A stretch of DNA of 17,340 bases, taken from contig LKNC01000018.1 in NCBI GenBank assembly GCA_001564255.1, positions 1 to 17,340 on the forward strand. Reading direction: 5' to 3'. The stretch's first letter is position 1. Every line of letters begins with the position of its first letter. Shown one piece after another: positions 1-7,557 of this stretch. The translations under genes and the position numbers were made by a program. Origin of the DNA: Natrialbaceae archaeon Tc-Br11_E2g1. Its GTDB lineage: Archaea; Halobacteriota; Halobacteria; Halobacteriales; Natrialbaceae. Under the pieces are notes generated by a model. The model saw only the letters and a program-made list of their open reading frames with translations, was not told the DNA's origin and searched no databases.

Positions 1-1
1 C

Positions 2-775
2 GTCGAGGCAGTCGTCGAGAAGGCCCGTTCGCTCTCCGAGGCCGCCCACACGGTCTACCCGGTTCGTCTCGAGAGTCGGAACTCCTTCCCCTCGAACGTC
101 GGCCTTGGCTCTTCCTCTTCGGGCTTTGCCGCGGCGGCGATGGCGCTTTCGGAGGCCGCCGAACTGGACCTCTCACGGCCGGAGATCTCGACGATCGCCC
201 GGGTCGGGTCGGCCTCGGCCGCTCGAGCCGTCACGGGTGGGTTCTCCCAGCTCTATACGGGGCTGAACGACGAGGATTGCCGGTCCCGACCGATCCCGAC
301 GGACCTCCACGAGGACCTGCGGATCATCGTCGGCCTCGTCCCCTACCACAAACACACCGAATCGGCCCACTCCGAGGCCGCCGACAGCCACATGTTCCAG
401 GCGCGAAACGCCCACATTCACGAGCAGATCGCGACGATGCGTGATGCCCTGCGTGAGAACGAGTTCGATCGGGTGTTCGAACTCGCCGAACACGACTCGC
501 TGTCCCTCGCCGCGACGACGATGACCGGCCCCTCCGGGTGGGTCTACTGGCAACCCGCGACGCTCGCCATCTTCAACCGCGTTCGCGAACTGCGCGAGGA
601 GGAGGACGTTCCCGTCTACTTCTCGACTGACACCGGCGCGAGCGTCTACGTCAACACGACCGAAGAACACGCCGAGTACGTCGAAGAGCAGATCGGGGAG
701 TGTGGCGTCTCGACGACGATCTGGAAGGTCGGCGGCCCCGCACGCCTCCTCGATGACGGCCACCAGCTGTTCTAG
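2..775 (+). CDS. mvaD: Phosphomevalonate decarboxylase, 5' end cut by window
   Basis: This is a GHMP-kinase-fold decarboxylase of the mevalonate pathway. In Haloferax volcanii the haloarchaeal member was shown to decarboxylate mevalonate 5-phosphate to isopentenyl phosphate using ATP; isopentenyl phosphate kinase then makes IPP for the ether lipids. The open frame runs from the window edge with no start, so the N-terminus is missing. Visible hallmarks are the nucleotide-binding loop NVGLGSSSSGFAAAAM (from position 95) and a C-terminal segment with MTGPSGWVYW and STDTGASVYV. The Asp in TDTGA aligns with the catalytic aspartate of diphosphomevalonate decarboxylases. The ATG at 140 is internal, because conserved family sequence continues upstream of it. 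Family assignment is secure. The monophosphate substrate is inferred from the haloarchaeal relative. It ends in TAG. Confidence 0.93.
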   Translation, partial: VEAVVEKARSLSEAAHTVYPVRLESRNSFPSNVGLGSSSSGFAAAAMALSEAAELDLSRPEISTIARVGSASAARAVTGGFSQLYTGLNDEDCRSRPIPTDLHEDLRIIVGLVPYHKHTESAHSEAADSHMFQARNAHIHEQIATMRDALRENEFDRVFELAEHDSLSLAATTMTGPSGWVYWQPATLAIFNRVRELREEEDVPVYFSTDTGASVYVNTTEEHAEYVEEQIGECGVSTTIWKVGGPARLLDDGHQLF

Positions 776-796
776 TCCGAACGGCCGGTTCCAGCA

Positions 797-805
797 ACGT
801 TTTTG
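797..805 (+). promoter_or_regulatory. Probable TATA region and T-run before small membrane gene
   Basis: The segment caacgtttttgac places a T5 run (800-804) about 25 bases before the ATG at 828. This is the spacing expected of a TATA element driving a leaderless haloarchaeal transcript. The same T-run lies 25 bases after the mvaD stop and could also end that transcript. The match to the TATA consensus is weak. Confidence 0.4.
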
Positions 806-827
806 ACCCGACGTTCTAACGGGGGAT

Positions 828-1031
828 ATGAGCAGACGTGATCTCCTCGAGTTGGCGCTCCACTACCTGGTTATGCTAACGATCGTGTTCGTCGTCATCG
901 GCGTCGTCCGCGGAGTCTACGGCGATATCAGTTTCTGGATCGACGTTATCATCATTGGCATCGTCGTCTTCTCCTATCGGCCACTCGTCTTGCGCCTCGG
1001 CGTCGCGCCCGCGATGTGGGACGGTCGCTGA
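828..1031 (+). CDS. Small two-helix membrane protein, function unknown
   Basis: This 67-residue protein has no function that I recognise. A short charged N-terminus (MSRRDLLELALHY) is followed by a hydrophobic helix at about residues 13-30 (VMLTIVFVVIGVV) and a second at about 36-50 (FWIDVIIIGIVVFSY). It ends with a short polar tail. This predicts a small hairpin-like integral membrane protein with no obvious enzymatic motif. The ATG at 828 is preceded by a purine-rich GGGGGAT and by a TATA-like T-run at leaderless distance. It lies 52 bases after mvaD on the same strand and could be partly co-transcribed with it. Its AT content in the membrane segments is higher than in neighbouring genes, as expected for Ile/Val/Phe codons. 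That it is a gene is likely. Its role is unknown. Confidence 0.7.
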   Translation: MSRRDLLELALHYLVMLTIVFVVIGVVRGVYGDISFWIDVIIIGIVVFSYRPLVLRLGVAPAMWDGR

Positions 1032-1154
1032 GACGGATCGGGATGACGGTTTTCCGAACGGCCAGGCGACCGTCGGTGCCGGACAGACCGTCCGAGACTC
1101 GAGTTCGACCGTCTCGCTGACCCGGCGAGCGAGGGGCCGGCGTCCCGGACGGAG

Positions 1155-1877
1155 TCACTTTTCGCGTTCCGACCCGGGCGATTCGCCTCGAGCCCGCTCT
1201 ATCGCCCACACGGCGCGGTTTTGGACCTCCGGGTTCGACTCCTCGACCGCGACCGACTCGAGGTGATCGACCACCGACGAGAGCCGGCCGTGGCCGACGA
1301 CGAGACAGGCGTTTCGCCGGACCGCCACGCGGCCGTCCTCGAGGGCGGCCTCGAGGGCAGTCTCGGGTACCTCGAGGGCGTCGGGTTCGGCGACGGCGAG
1401 TTCCGACAGACAGGCCATCCCCCATTTGAGTATCCCGTCGTCCCCGGGGTCGTCCTCGAGGACGTCACGGACGGTCTCACAGTACGGCACGACCGCGCTC
1501 TCCCGGACCAACGCGACGTGTGCCAGACACCGAAGGGCCTGTCGCCGTCCCGCCGTGGTCGCCGCCTCGCGTGCAAAGCGGGCGATCGTCCCGACCGACG
1601 GCGCGACGTCGTCGGGAAACTCCTCGGCCAGTTCGGCGAGACAGTAGGCCGCGGTGTCCCGACACTCCGGGGAGTCACGCTCGAGTACCCCCCGTAACTT
1701 CGGGACGGTCGGCAGGCAAGAGGCGGGTTCGTCGTCGATGGCGTCCCGGACGGTCTCGACTGCCTCCCGCCTCACGGTCGGGTCCTCGGCCTCGAGACGT
1801 GTGAGCAAAGACGGCAGGTTCGTCCCGTCTACCGTGACCGCGATACCCCCGGATGGTCGGTCCCCGTTCCCCGGCAT
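1155..1877 (-). CDS. HEAT/ARM-type helical repeat protein
   Basis: This 240-residue protein is built of helical pairs typical of HEAT or armadillo repeats: LLTRLEAEDPTVRREAVETV, then CRDTAAYCLAELAEEFP, RRQALRCLAHVALV, KWGMACLSELAV, VRRNACLVVGHG and VQNRAVWAIERA. Such alpha-solenoids act as protein-binding scaffolds, and no catalytic motif is visible. I place the start at the ATG at 1877 (MPGNGDRP), not the in-frame TTG at 1898. A TATA box (TTTATATA, minus strand, 1908-1901) lies about 27 bases before this ATG, which fits a leaderless transcript. The C-terminus is short and charged (GSEREK). It sits 66 bases downstream of spoVR on the same strand but has its own promoter, so a functional link to the PrkA/SpoVR unit is possible but unproven. 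It is convergent with the small membrane gene. Confidence 0.85.
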   Translation of the reverse strand: MPGNGDRPSGGIAVTVDGTNLPSLLTRLEAEDPTVRREAVETVRDAIDDEPASCLPTVPKLRGVLERDSPECRDTAAYCLAELAEEFPDDVAPSVGTIARFAREAATTAGRRQALRCLAHVALVRESAVVPYCETVRDVLEDDPGDDGILKWGMACLSELAVAEPDALEVPETALEAALEDGRVAVRRNACLVVGHGRLSSVVDHLESVAVEESNPEVQNRAVWAIERARGESPGSEREK

Positions 1878-1900
1878 GTCACCCGTTGGATGACACAACG

Positions 1901-1912
1901 TATATAAAAAAG
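1901..1912 (-). promoter_or_regulatory. TATA box of HEAT gene overlapping a T-run terminator
   Basis: Read on the minus strand, the sequence is CTTTTTTATATA. The TTTATATA part is centred about 27 bases before the HEAT-protein ATG at 1877, the classic position for a leaderless haloarchaeal promoter. The T6 run directly overlapping it (1911-1906) lies 32 bases after the spoVR stop and would suit an archaeal oligo-T terminator. One element may therefore end one transcript and start the next. Confidence 0.7.
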
Positions 1913-1943
1913 TTCCGATCGTTCAGGGGGTCTTGACAGTCCC

Positions 1944-3959
1944 TCAGGCGAGCCACTCCTCGGGTTTCGTGTCGTAGTCGACGTCGCTCGCTGCGAGGTG
2001 GTCGACGTCGCCCCACGGGACGTCCTTGATGGTCACCTCGTCGCCGTCATACCGGAGCAGCTTGCCCCGCTCTTCGGGCTCTGGCTCGCGGTTTCGTCGC
2101 CTGGCGACCTCGACGTCGTGGTCGTCGAGTTCCTTGACGATCGTCAGCAAGTTCACGGGCCGCCCCCAGAGTTCGAACACCCGCTTTAGCGTCTCCCGTG
2201 CCTGTCCGAGGTCGAGCATGACGCCGTTGTACTGGTGGCCGAGCAGCAACTCGCCGGCGTTGTTGTAGTTGCCGTCGTAGACGGCGATCGTCGGCTTCCC
2301 GAAGTTGGTAAACTGGAGGAGGAGCTTCTTCTTTACGTCCGCCGGGTCGACACTCGAGACGTGGAAGCCGCCGGTAGCCTGTGAGTACTCGTAGGTGAAA
2401 TAATCGTTTTCGGTGATGAACTCCCGGGTGAGAAACTCATCGAGGAAGGTCACGTCGTTGTGGCTCTCCCGAACGTCGAACATGCGATCCCAGCCGGCGG
2501 TGTACTCGACGTCCGCCAGGGCCTCCTCGATCGAGGAGTAGCGGGCGTCGTCGAAGAGATACCGCCCGATGCGCTCGAGTTCGTTCTGGTCGATGCGAGC
2601 GAGGAAGCCACGGTGTTGGCGTTTCACAAGCGAGTAGTGCCGGCGGGCCAGTCCCTCGTAGGTGAGCACTTTCCACGGGTAGCGGTCGGCGTCGATCTCG
2701 CCCGAACGGGCGGCTTCGAGTGCCTCCGGGTCGACGTAGCGGTCCTCGACGTCCTCTAGGGCGTCGAGTGAATCGGACGTGATCGATGCGATCGCCCCCG
2801 GTGGCTCCAGCTCGGCGAGTACGTCGTCGAAGTCGACGACGTCGGTGAGGTTCCGCCAGGAGATCCCCTCGACGCGCAACAGCCGTTCGAGGACTTCCCG
2901 GCGGTTAGTGGTGTTCTCGACGTACTCCCAGAGCGCAAAGCCGAGACTGTAGGGGTTAAGCCCGCCAGAGCCCAGCACTTTCGCCATGTGATCGGCGTAG
3001 TTGATGAACTCGTCTTCGCCCGCGAACGTCTCGTCGCTCATCATCTTCGACTCCCAGTAACTCGCCCATCCCTCATTCATCACCTTCGTCATCTTCTGGG
3101 CGGCGAAGTAGTAGGCCTCAGCCCGCATCATATCCAAAACGTCCCGTTGCCACTCCTCCATCTCCGTGGCCTTGCCCGCCTCCTCGTCGTACTGTTTGCC
3201 GTACTCTCTCAGGAAGCCGATCAGATCCTTCTCCGGTTCCTCCGGGAAGCTTACGCTCGCGTCCTCGGCCTCGAGTTTCTCGAGCCACTCCTCGTCGAAG
3301 ACCTCGCCTTTGATCTCCTCGGAGAGGCCGAGTTCGTCGAGTTTCTCCGCCAGATCCTCGTCTATGACCTCCTCGGGATCGACCGCTAAGTCGAGTCGCC
3401 GGGAGAACACCCTGTGTTGGTCGACGTTGTCCTCGAGACACAGCGCGTTGTCGATCCACTTTTCCACGTTCGCACGATCGATCTCCGGGTCGGACATGTA
3501 CTCGTCGATCGCCCGGGCGTGTCGTTCTAGCATGGCCGCGGCGTCGACGGAGTCGTCCGCCCGACCGGCGGTGAACATGGCGAACCACTCGTTTTTCGCG
3601 AAGAAGTCGGAGTGGGCCTCGACGTGGGTGATGACGGCTTTCTGGTCTGCGAGGGTGTTCGACTCCTGGAGGAACGCGTGGGCGGGGTTGTCGTTGTTGA
3701 CGATCTCGAAGGCCTTGCCACCCGTATAGCGGTCCTGTTTTTGCTGGCGGTCGTACTGCATGCCCCACCGCCAGTGGGGATACCGCGACTGGAAGCCGCC
3801 GTAGGCGATGAGTTCGTTCATCTCGTCGTGGTCGACGATCCAGTAGTTGACCGGGTACGGCTCCAAGCCGAGCTGTTCGGCGAGGTTGCGGGCCTCCTCG
3901 ACTGGTTCCTCGAGTTCGCTTGCGATCGCCTGTTTGTGGAATCTGTCTGCGTTGCTCAT
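1944..3959 (-). CDS. spoVR: SpoVR family protein
   Basis: The 671-residue product belongs to the SpoVR family, named from Bacillus subtilis stage V sporulation and represented by YcgB in E. coli. The biochemical activity of the family is not established. Family signatures are YPVNYWIVD (35-43), [17 protein letters not shown] (54-70), [10 protein letters not shown] (111-120), the near-invariant NEGWASYW (295-302) and [15 protein letters not shown] (334-348). It is clearly longer than bacterial relatives of about 470-510 residues. An acidic stretch at about 193-265 accounts for part of the excess, and a long C-terminal region for the rest. The start at 3959 gives the standard N-terminus MSNADRFHK; the frame stays open upstream only inside the preceding gene. 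Its ATG overlaps the YeaH stop (ATGA), so it is probably translationally coupled as the last gene of the four-gene unit. It has no signal peptide or membrane helix, so it is cytoplasmic. Confidence 0.93.
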   Translation of the reverse strand: MSNADRFHKQAIASELEEPVEEARNLAEQLGLEPYPVNYWIVDHDEMNELIAYGGFQSRYPHWRWGMQYDRQQKQDRYTGGKAFEIVNNDNPAHAFLQESNTLADQKAVITHVEAHSDFFAKNEWFAMFTAGRADDSVDAAAMLERHARAIDEYMSDPEIDRANVEKWIDNALCLEDNVDQHRVFSRRLDLAVDPEEVIDEDLAEKLDELGLSEEIKGEVFDEEWLEKLEAEDASVSFPEEPEKDLIGFLREYGKQYDEEAGKATEMEEWQRDVLDMMRAEAYYFAAQKMTKVMNEGWASYWESKMMSDETFAGEDEFINYADHMAKVLGSGGLNPYSLGFALWEYVENTTNRREVLERLLRVEGISWRNLTDVVDFDDVLAELEPPGAIASITSDSLDALEDVEDRYVDPEALEAARSGEIDADRYPWKVLTYEGLARRHYSLVKRQHRGFLARIDQNELERIGRYLFDDARYSSIEEALADVEYTAGWDRMFDVRESHNDVTFLDEFLTREFITENDYFTYEYSQATGGFHVSSVDPADVKKKLLLQFTNFGKPTIAVYDGNYNNAGELLLGHQYNGVMLDLGQARETLKRVFELWGRPVNLLTIVKELDDHDVEVARRRNREPEPEERGKLLRYDGDEVTIKDVPWGDVDHLAASDVDYDTKPEEWLA

Positions 3960-5281
3960 GATTCTGGTTCGTCCTCCGTGCTGAGGATCTCGTAGATCGC
4001 GTCGGTCACGTCCTCCTCGCCGTTGACGTAGGCGACTGCCACGTCCTCGCTCTCGCCGAAGTGACGCTCGAGTTCCTCGGCGTGAGTGGCGTTTATCGCG
4101 TTCCCGCTCGGCTGGGTCTCGACGTAGGCGTGGAGGTTCGCCGGGATCTCCTCTATCAGCGGGATCACGCGCTCTTCGGTGTCGTTGCTCGAGTTCTCGG
4201 AGTCTCCCGCCGCGAAGACGTAGCGGTTCCAGTCGCTCCAGGGGTATTCCTCTAACAACTGGGCGGCGAGTTCGTACGCACTCGAGATCTTCGTCCCGCC
4301 GCCGCTTCGGATGCCGAAGAAGTCCTCCCGGGAGACTTCCCACGCTTCCGCGTCGTGAGCGATGTAGACGAACTCGGCGTTGTCGTACTTGCCGGTGAGA
4401 TACCAGTCTAAGGGCGTGAACGTGCGCTCGACGAGTTCGCGTTTTTTCTCACGCATCGACCCGGAGACGTCCCGGATGTTGACCACCACGACGTTCTTTT
4501 CTTTCTCCTCGATGATCTCGGGGTGGCGGTAGCGTTCGTCCTCCCGGCGGAAGGGGACGTGTTTGATGCCCTCCCGGCGGATCTTCTGTTGGACGCTCTC
4601 GCGTTCGACCTCGGCTTCGACCTCCTCGATCGAGCCCCACTTCCCGCGTTCCTCGTCGGGGATCTCCCGGACGGCCTCCTCGATCCAGGCCATCGAGACG
4701 GGGAGGTTCTCCCCGCGGGCCCACTCGAAGACCTCCCGGGGAGTGATACCCTCGACCCGACAGAGTTCACGGAGAAAGTCCTCGTCGAAGTCCATCGCGA
4801 GTTTGCGCTTTAAGCCCTCCTTGAACATCCGCTCGAAGTCGAGCGTGCTGTCGGGGCCCGAACGGGTGAGGTCGGTGTAGGGCCCTTCTTTCTCCTCGAT
4901 CACCTTCTTGCCTTTCGGCTCGAGATCGAGCCCGAGTTCCTCGTCGAGTTCCTGGGCGAACTCCTCGGGATCCATCTCGTAGTACTCGTGGTCGCCACCT
5001 TCCTCGCCGGGCTCGTCGCCGTCGTCGTCACCCTCTCCCGGCTGGGGTTGGGGCTGGCCGACCGGCTGGCCGACGTCCGGCGTGTCACCGTCGCCCTGGC
5101 CGACCCCGCCCTGGTCGCGCTGGTCGTACTCGAAGCCGGGCAAGGAGACGATCTTGACCGGGATCTGGATCTCCTTTTGTCGACTCCGGCCGAGGTCGCC
5201 GTACTGGATGAAATCGGCGAGGTCCTTGCGGCGGGCCTCTCCGACCTCACGGAATCTGTCTACGTCGTCTCTCAGTCCCAT
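3956..5281 (-). CDS. yeaH: YeaH/DUF444 family protein with VWA metal site
   Basis: This 441-residue protein belongs to the DUF444/YeaH family, which is usually encoded next to PrkA (YeaG) in bacteria. The N-terminal part (1-55) is basic and polar. It is followed by a low-complexity Gly/Gln/Asp/Pro linker (57-98), also common in bacterial members. The C-terminal von Willebrand A domain has a complete metal-ion-dependent adhesion site: DVSGS (Asp271, Ser273, Ser275), Thr330 in GGGT and Asp360 in AAGDSEN. It is therefore expected to bind a divalent metal and a protein partner. The VWA domain with an AAA+ partner next door resembles MoxR-VWA pairs, which suggests that YeaH works with the PrkA proteins; that is inference. 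The start overlaps the end of the second prkA by 10 bases, and the end overlaps spoVR by 4. Confidence 0.92.
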   Translation of the reverse strand: MGLRDDVDRFREVGEARRKDLADFIQYGDLGRSRQKEIQIPVKIVSLPGFEYDQRDQGGVGQGDGDTPDVGQPVGQPQPQPGEGDDDGDEPGEEGGDHEYYEMDPEEFAQELDEELGLDLEPKGKKVIEEKEGPYTDLTRSGPDSTLDFERMFKEGLKRKLAMDFDEDFLRELCRVEGITPREVFEWARGENLPVSMAWIEEAVREIPDEERGKWGSIEEVEAEVERESVQQKIRREGIKHVPFRREDERYRHPEIIEEKEKNVVVVNIRDVSGSMREKKRELVERTFTPLDWYLTGKYDNAEFVYIAHDAEAWEVSREDFFGIRSGGGTKISSAYELAAQLLEEYPWSDWNRYVFAAGDSENSSNDTEERVIPLIEEIPANLHAYVETQPSGNAINATHAEELERHFGESEDVAVAYVNGEEDVTDAIYEILSTEDEPES

Positions 5282-7557
5282 CGGTAGCTCACCTGTCCCA
5301 TGACGTGTCTGCTGGTCAGTTCTGCCGAGGCCGGGGAGTACTCAAAGAGGTCCACCATCGCCTCGATTGTGTCCGCTTTGACCGCCTCGGTCTCGGTACC
5401 ACTCGGCGGGTCGTCCCACTGTCGCGGGTCGAAGTCCTCGAAGGTTCGCCGGACGTCGTCCCAGTCGTGGCTCTCTAAGACCGACTTGATTACCGGAATC
5501 GCCGTGAGTTCGACGTCCTCGACGGCGAAATCCTCGTCGCGTTGTTCCCACGCGTAGCGGTTGAGCGCCGTGATGACCTTCTCCCGGCGGAACTTCCGGA
5601 CGCTCTCGTGGGGGAGGTCACCCTGGTAGGCCTTCTCGGTAAAGCGCCCGAGGTGTTCGACCTCGAAGAGTTTCATCTTCAGCGGATCGGGTTCGACCTC
5701 CTCGCCGCGAGCGTTGTAAAGCGGTTCGCCGGTCTCCCAGGCGTAGACGTGTTCGACGTACTCCCCGACTGTCTCCTCGTCTACCCGCTTTTCGTGCATG
5801 ATCGCCTCGATGACGTCGGCCTCCTGGCGATCGAAGACGTGGTTTTTCACCGGGACCACCCGGTTCTCGAACTCAGAGCGCTCCCCCGGGGAGAACACGG
5901 GGGCGTCGACCATCCCGTCGGCCATCTCGTTTAACACGTCCCGGGGCATAATCACGTCCTCGACTGGCAACTCGGCGTGGTGGCGCTCTCTGTCCTCCTG
6001 GAGCAGTTCCGCGAGCGTATCGCGGGTGTAAGTGACTGGAACGCCGTGTTCGCCGTCGTGTGCGCCGTTCCCGAAGTCGAACTCGTCTCTCCCCCGGCGG
6101 CTATCCCCTTCCTGGAGGTAGCCCTGATCGAATATCAACGCCTTGTCGATCAGGTCCAGTCCGGAGGGCAGATCCTCGTCGCCCAACCGGGTGACGACGG
6201 CGTACAGTGCCGCCGCCTCGAGGGCGTGTGGCGCGAACTCCCGGTCTCTCAGCTCGCCCGCGGCGTCTTTGACCGTCACCGTCACCGACTCTCGGATCTT
6301 CCCCTCGAGTTCCTCGTAGCGGTCTGCCTCCCAGACCGTCGTCTCGCCGGTTAGCTCCCGGCGGATGAGTTCCGTCTCGAGTGAGAGGTTGGTGAGGTAG
6401 CCGAACTCGTGTTTATCGAGGCGGCGTTTGAGCGCTTTCAGCGGGTCCGTGCCGTTCCTGTCGGCGTGTTGGTTGAGCTGTGCCTCGAGATCGGGGTTGG
6501 AGATGATCAGCATCTGGGTGTCGACGTCCATCCCGATACCCTTGTCCAGTTTCACCGACTGCTCGTCGGGGACGTTAAGCAGTTTCTGGAGGAGGTCGGC
6601 GTGTTGAGCGGCGTCCTCGACGATGGTCAGGACGCCGTTGCCCTGCGAGAGCACGCCGTCGTACGAGAACGCCTGGGGGTTCTTTCGCCCGCGCGAGTCG
6701 AGTTCCTGGAGCATCCCGTGCATCCACGAGCCGACCAGTCGCTCCTTGGGCGGGCCGTCGTCCTCGCTGTGGAGGACCCCGACGCCCTGTCCGACGTCGA
6801 CGACGTAGTTTTTCACCCGAAGGTGGTCCTCGTCGGTGATCGCCGAGAACAGCGCCTCCTCGCCTTCCCTCCGGTAGCGTTCCTCCAGGTACTCGTAGGC
6901 CTCCCGGGAGAACGGGTCGAGCCTGGAATCGACGCTGATCGGGACGTGGTCCTCCAGTTTCCCGTTGAGATCGGCGAGGATCTTCTCGCGGACCTCCTCT
7001 GGGAACACCGAGAGTGGGTGGGCCTGAACGGGACTTTCATACCAGTTGTCCTCGTCGGTCGCCGTGGGATCGCCGCCGTAGCTCAGGCCCCGCGATTCGC
7101 CACTGACGGTCTGGACGTTCCACTCGACGGTGTAGCGTCGCCCCTCCGGAGTCTTCGAGTACTCCCGGAGGCCGTTGACCAGACACCGCTTGAGTTCGGA
7201 CTTGCCCGTCGCCGTCGGCCCCTCGAACCAGACGATCTTCTCGTCTTTCGCTCGGCCCGCGGCGATCGAACGGAGGTCGTCGACGAAGCCGTTCAACACC
7301 TCGGTGTTGCCGAGGATGGCGTGTTCGCCGTCGTTGTGTGGGTCGTCGAAGAAGCGATAGCGACGTTTCTCCTCGCCCTCCTCGACGACCGTCCGCGTCC
7401 CGGCAGCCTCGATCGCCTCGAGTAAGTACTTCGAGGCGTGAGAGGCCGTCGTCGGGTTCTCGAAGATCCGGTCGACGTACGTCGCGAGGCTCATCGGCTC
7501 CTCGTAGGTCTCCTCGAGTTGGCGGTCTGCGTCGCGGACGTACTCGGTTCCAGCCAT
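5272..7557 (-). CDS. prkA: PrkA family AAA+ protein, divergent paralogue
   Basis: This 761-residue protein is of the PrkA type: an AAA+ ATPase region followed by a C-terminal region assigned kinase activity in some bacteria. E. coli YeaG was reported to autophosphorylate, while B. subtilis PrkA has also been reported as protease-like, so the activity is unsettled. Walker A is GPTATGKS (113-120). A Walker-B-like GVLTIVEDA spans about 308-316, and sensor-1-like MLIISNPD about 349-356. It shares the N-terminal [20 protein letters not shown] pattern with the upstream PrkA but is about 70 residues longer and more divergent. The extra length includes an insertion at about 160-290. The start at 7557 (MAGTEYVRD) overlaps the upstream stop by one base (TAATG). 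The frame remains open further upstream, but only inside the neighbour. It is the second gene of the unit and likely a partner of the first PrkA, perhaps in a mixed oligomer. Confidence 0.9.
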   Translation of the reverse strand: MAGTEYVRDADRQLEETYEEPMSLATYVDRIFENPTTASHASKYLLEAIEAAGTRTVVEEGEEKRRYRFFDDPHNDGEHAILGNTEVLNGFVDDLRSIAAGRAKDEKIVWFEGPTATGKSELKRCLVNGLREYSKTPEGRRYTVEWNVQTVSGESRGLSYGGDPTATDEDNWYESPVQAHPLSVFPEEVREKILADLNGKLEDHVPISVDSRLDPFSREAYEYLEERYRREGEEALFSAITDEDHLRVKNYVVDVGQGVGVLHSEDDGPPKERLVGSWMHGMLQELDSRGRKNPQAFSYDGVLSQGNGVLTIVEDAAQHADLLQKLLNVPDEQSVKLDKGIGMDVDTQMLIISNPDLEAQLNQHADRNGTDPLKALKRRLDKHEFGYLTNLSLETELIRRELTGETTVWEADRYEELEGKIRESVTVTVKDAAGELRDREFAPHALEAAALYAVVTRLGDEDLPSGLDLIDKALIFDQGYLQEGDSRRGRDEFDFGNGAHDGEHGVPVTYTRDTLAELLQEDRERHHAELPVEDVIMPRDVLNEMADGMVDAPVFSPGERSEFENRVVPVKNHVFDRQEADVIEAIMHEKRVDEETVGEYVEHVYAWETGEPLYNARGEEVEPDPLKMKLFEVEHLGRFTEKAYQGDLPHESVRKFRREKVITALNRYAWEQRDEDFAVEDVELTAIPVIKSVLESHDWDDVRRTFEDFDPRQWDDPPSGTETEAVKADTIEAMVDLFEYSPASAELTSRHVMGQVSYRWD

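Noticed and set aside
1878..1898. TTG start for the HEAT protein
   Set aside because: The ATG at 1877 sits at the exact leaderless distance from the TATA box, and the TTG adds only seven residues with no conserved look.
3960..4343. N-terminal extension of the SpoVR reading frame
   Set aside because: The frame is open upstream of 3959 only because it runs through the YeaH gene. The extension is Arg/Gly-rich, unlike haloarchaeal proteins, and the family N-terminus starts at MSNADRF.
6409..7425. 338-codon plus-strand frame inside the second prkA
   Set aside because: It is the complement of a recognised PrkA coding region, with no start signal or domain.
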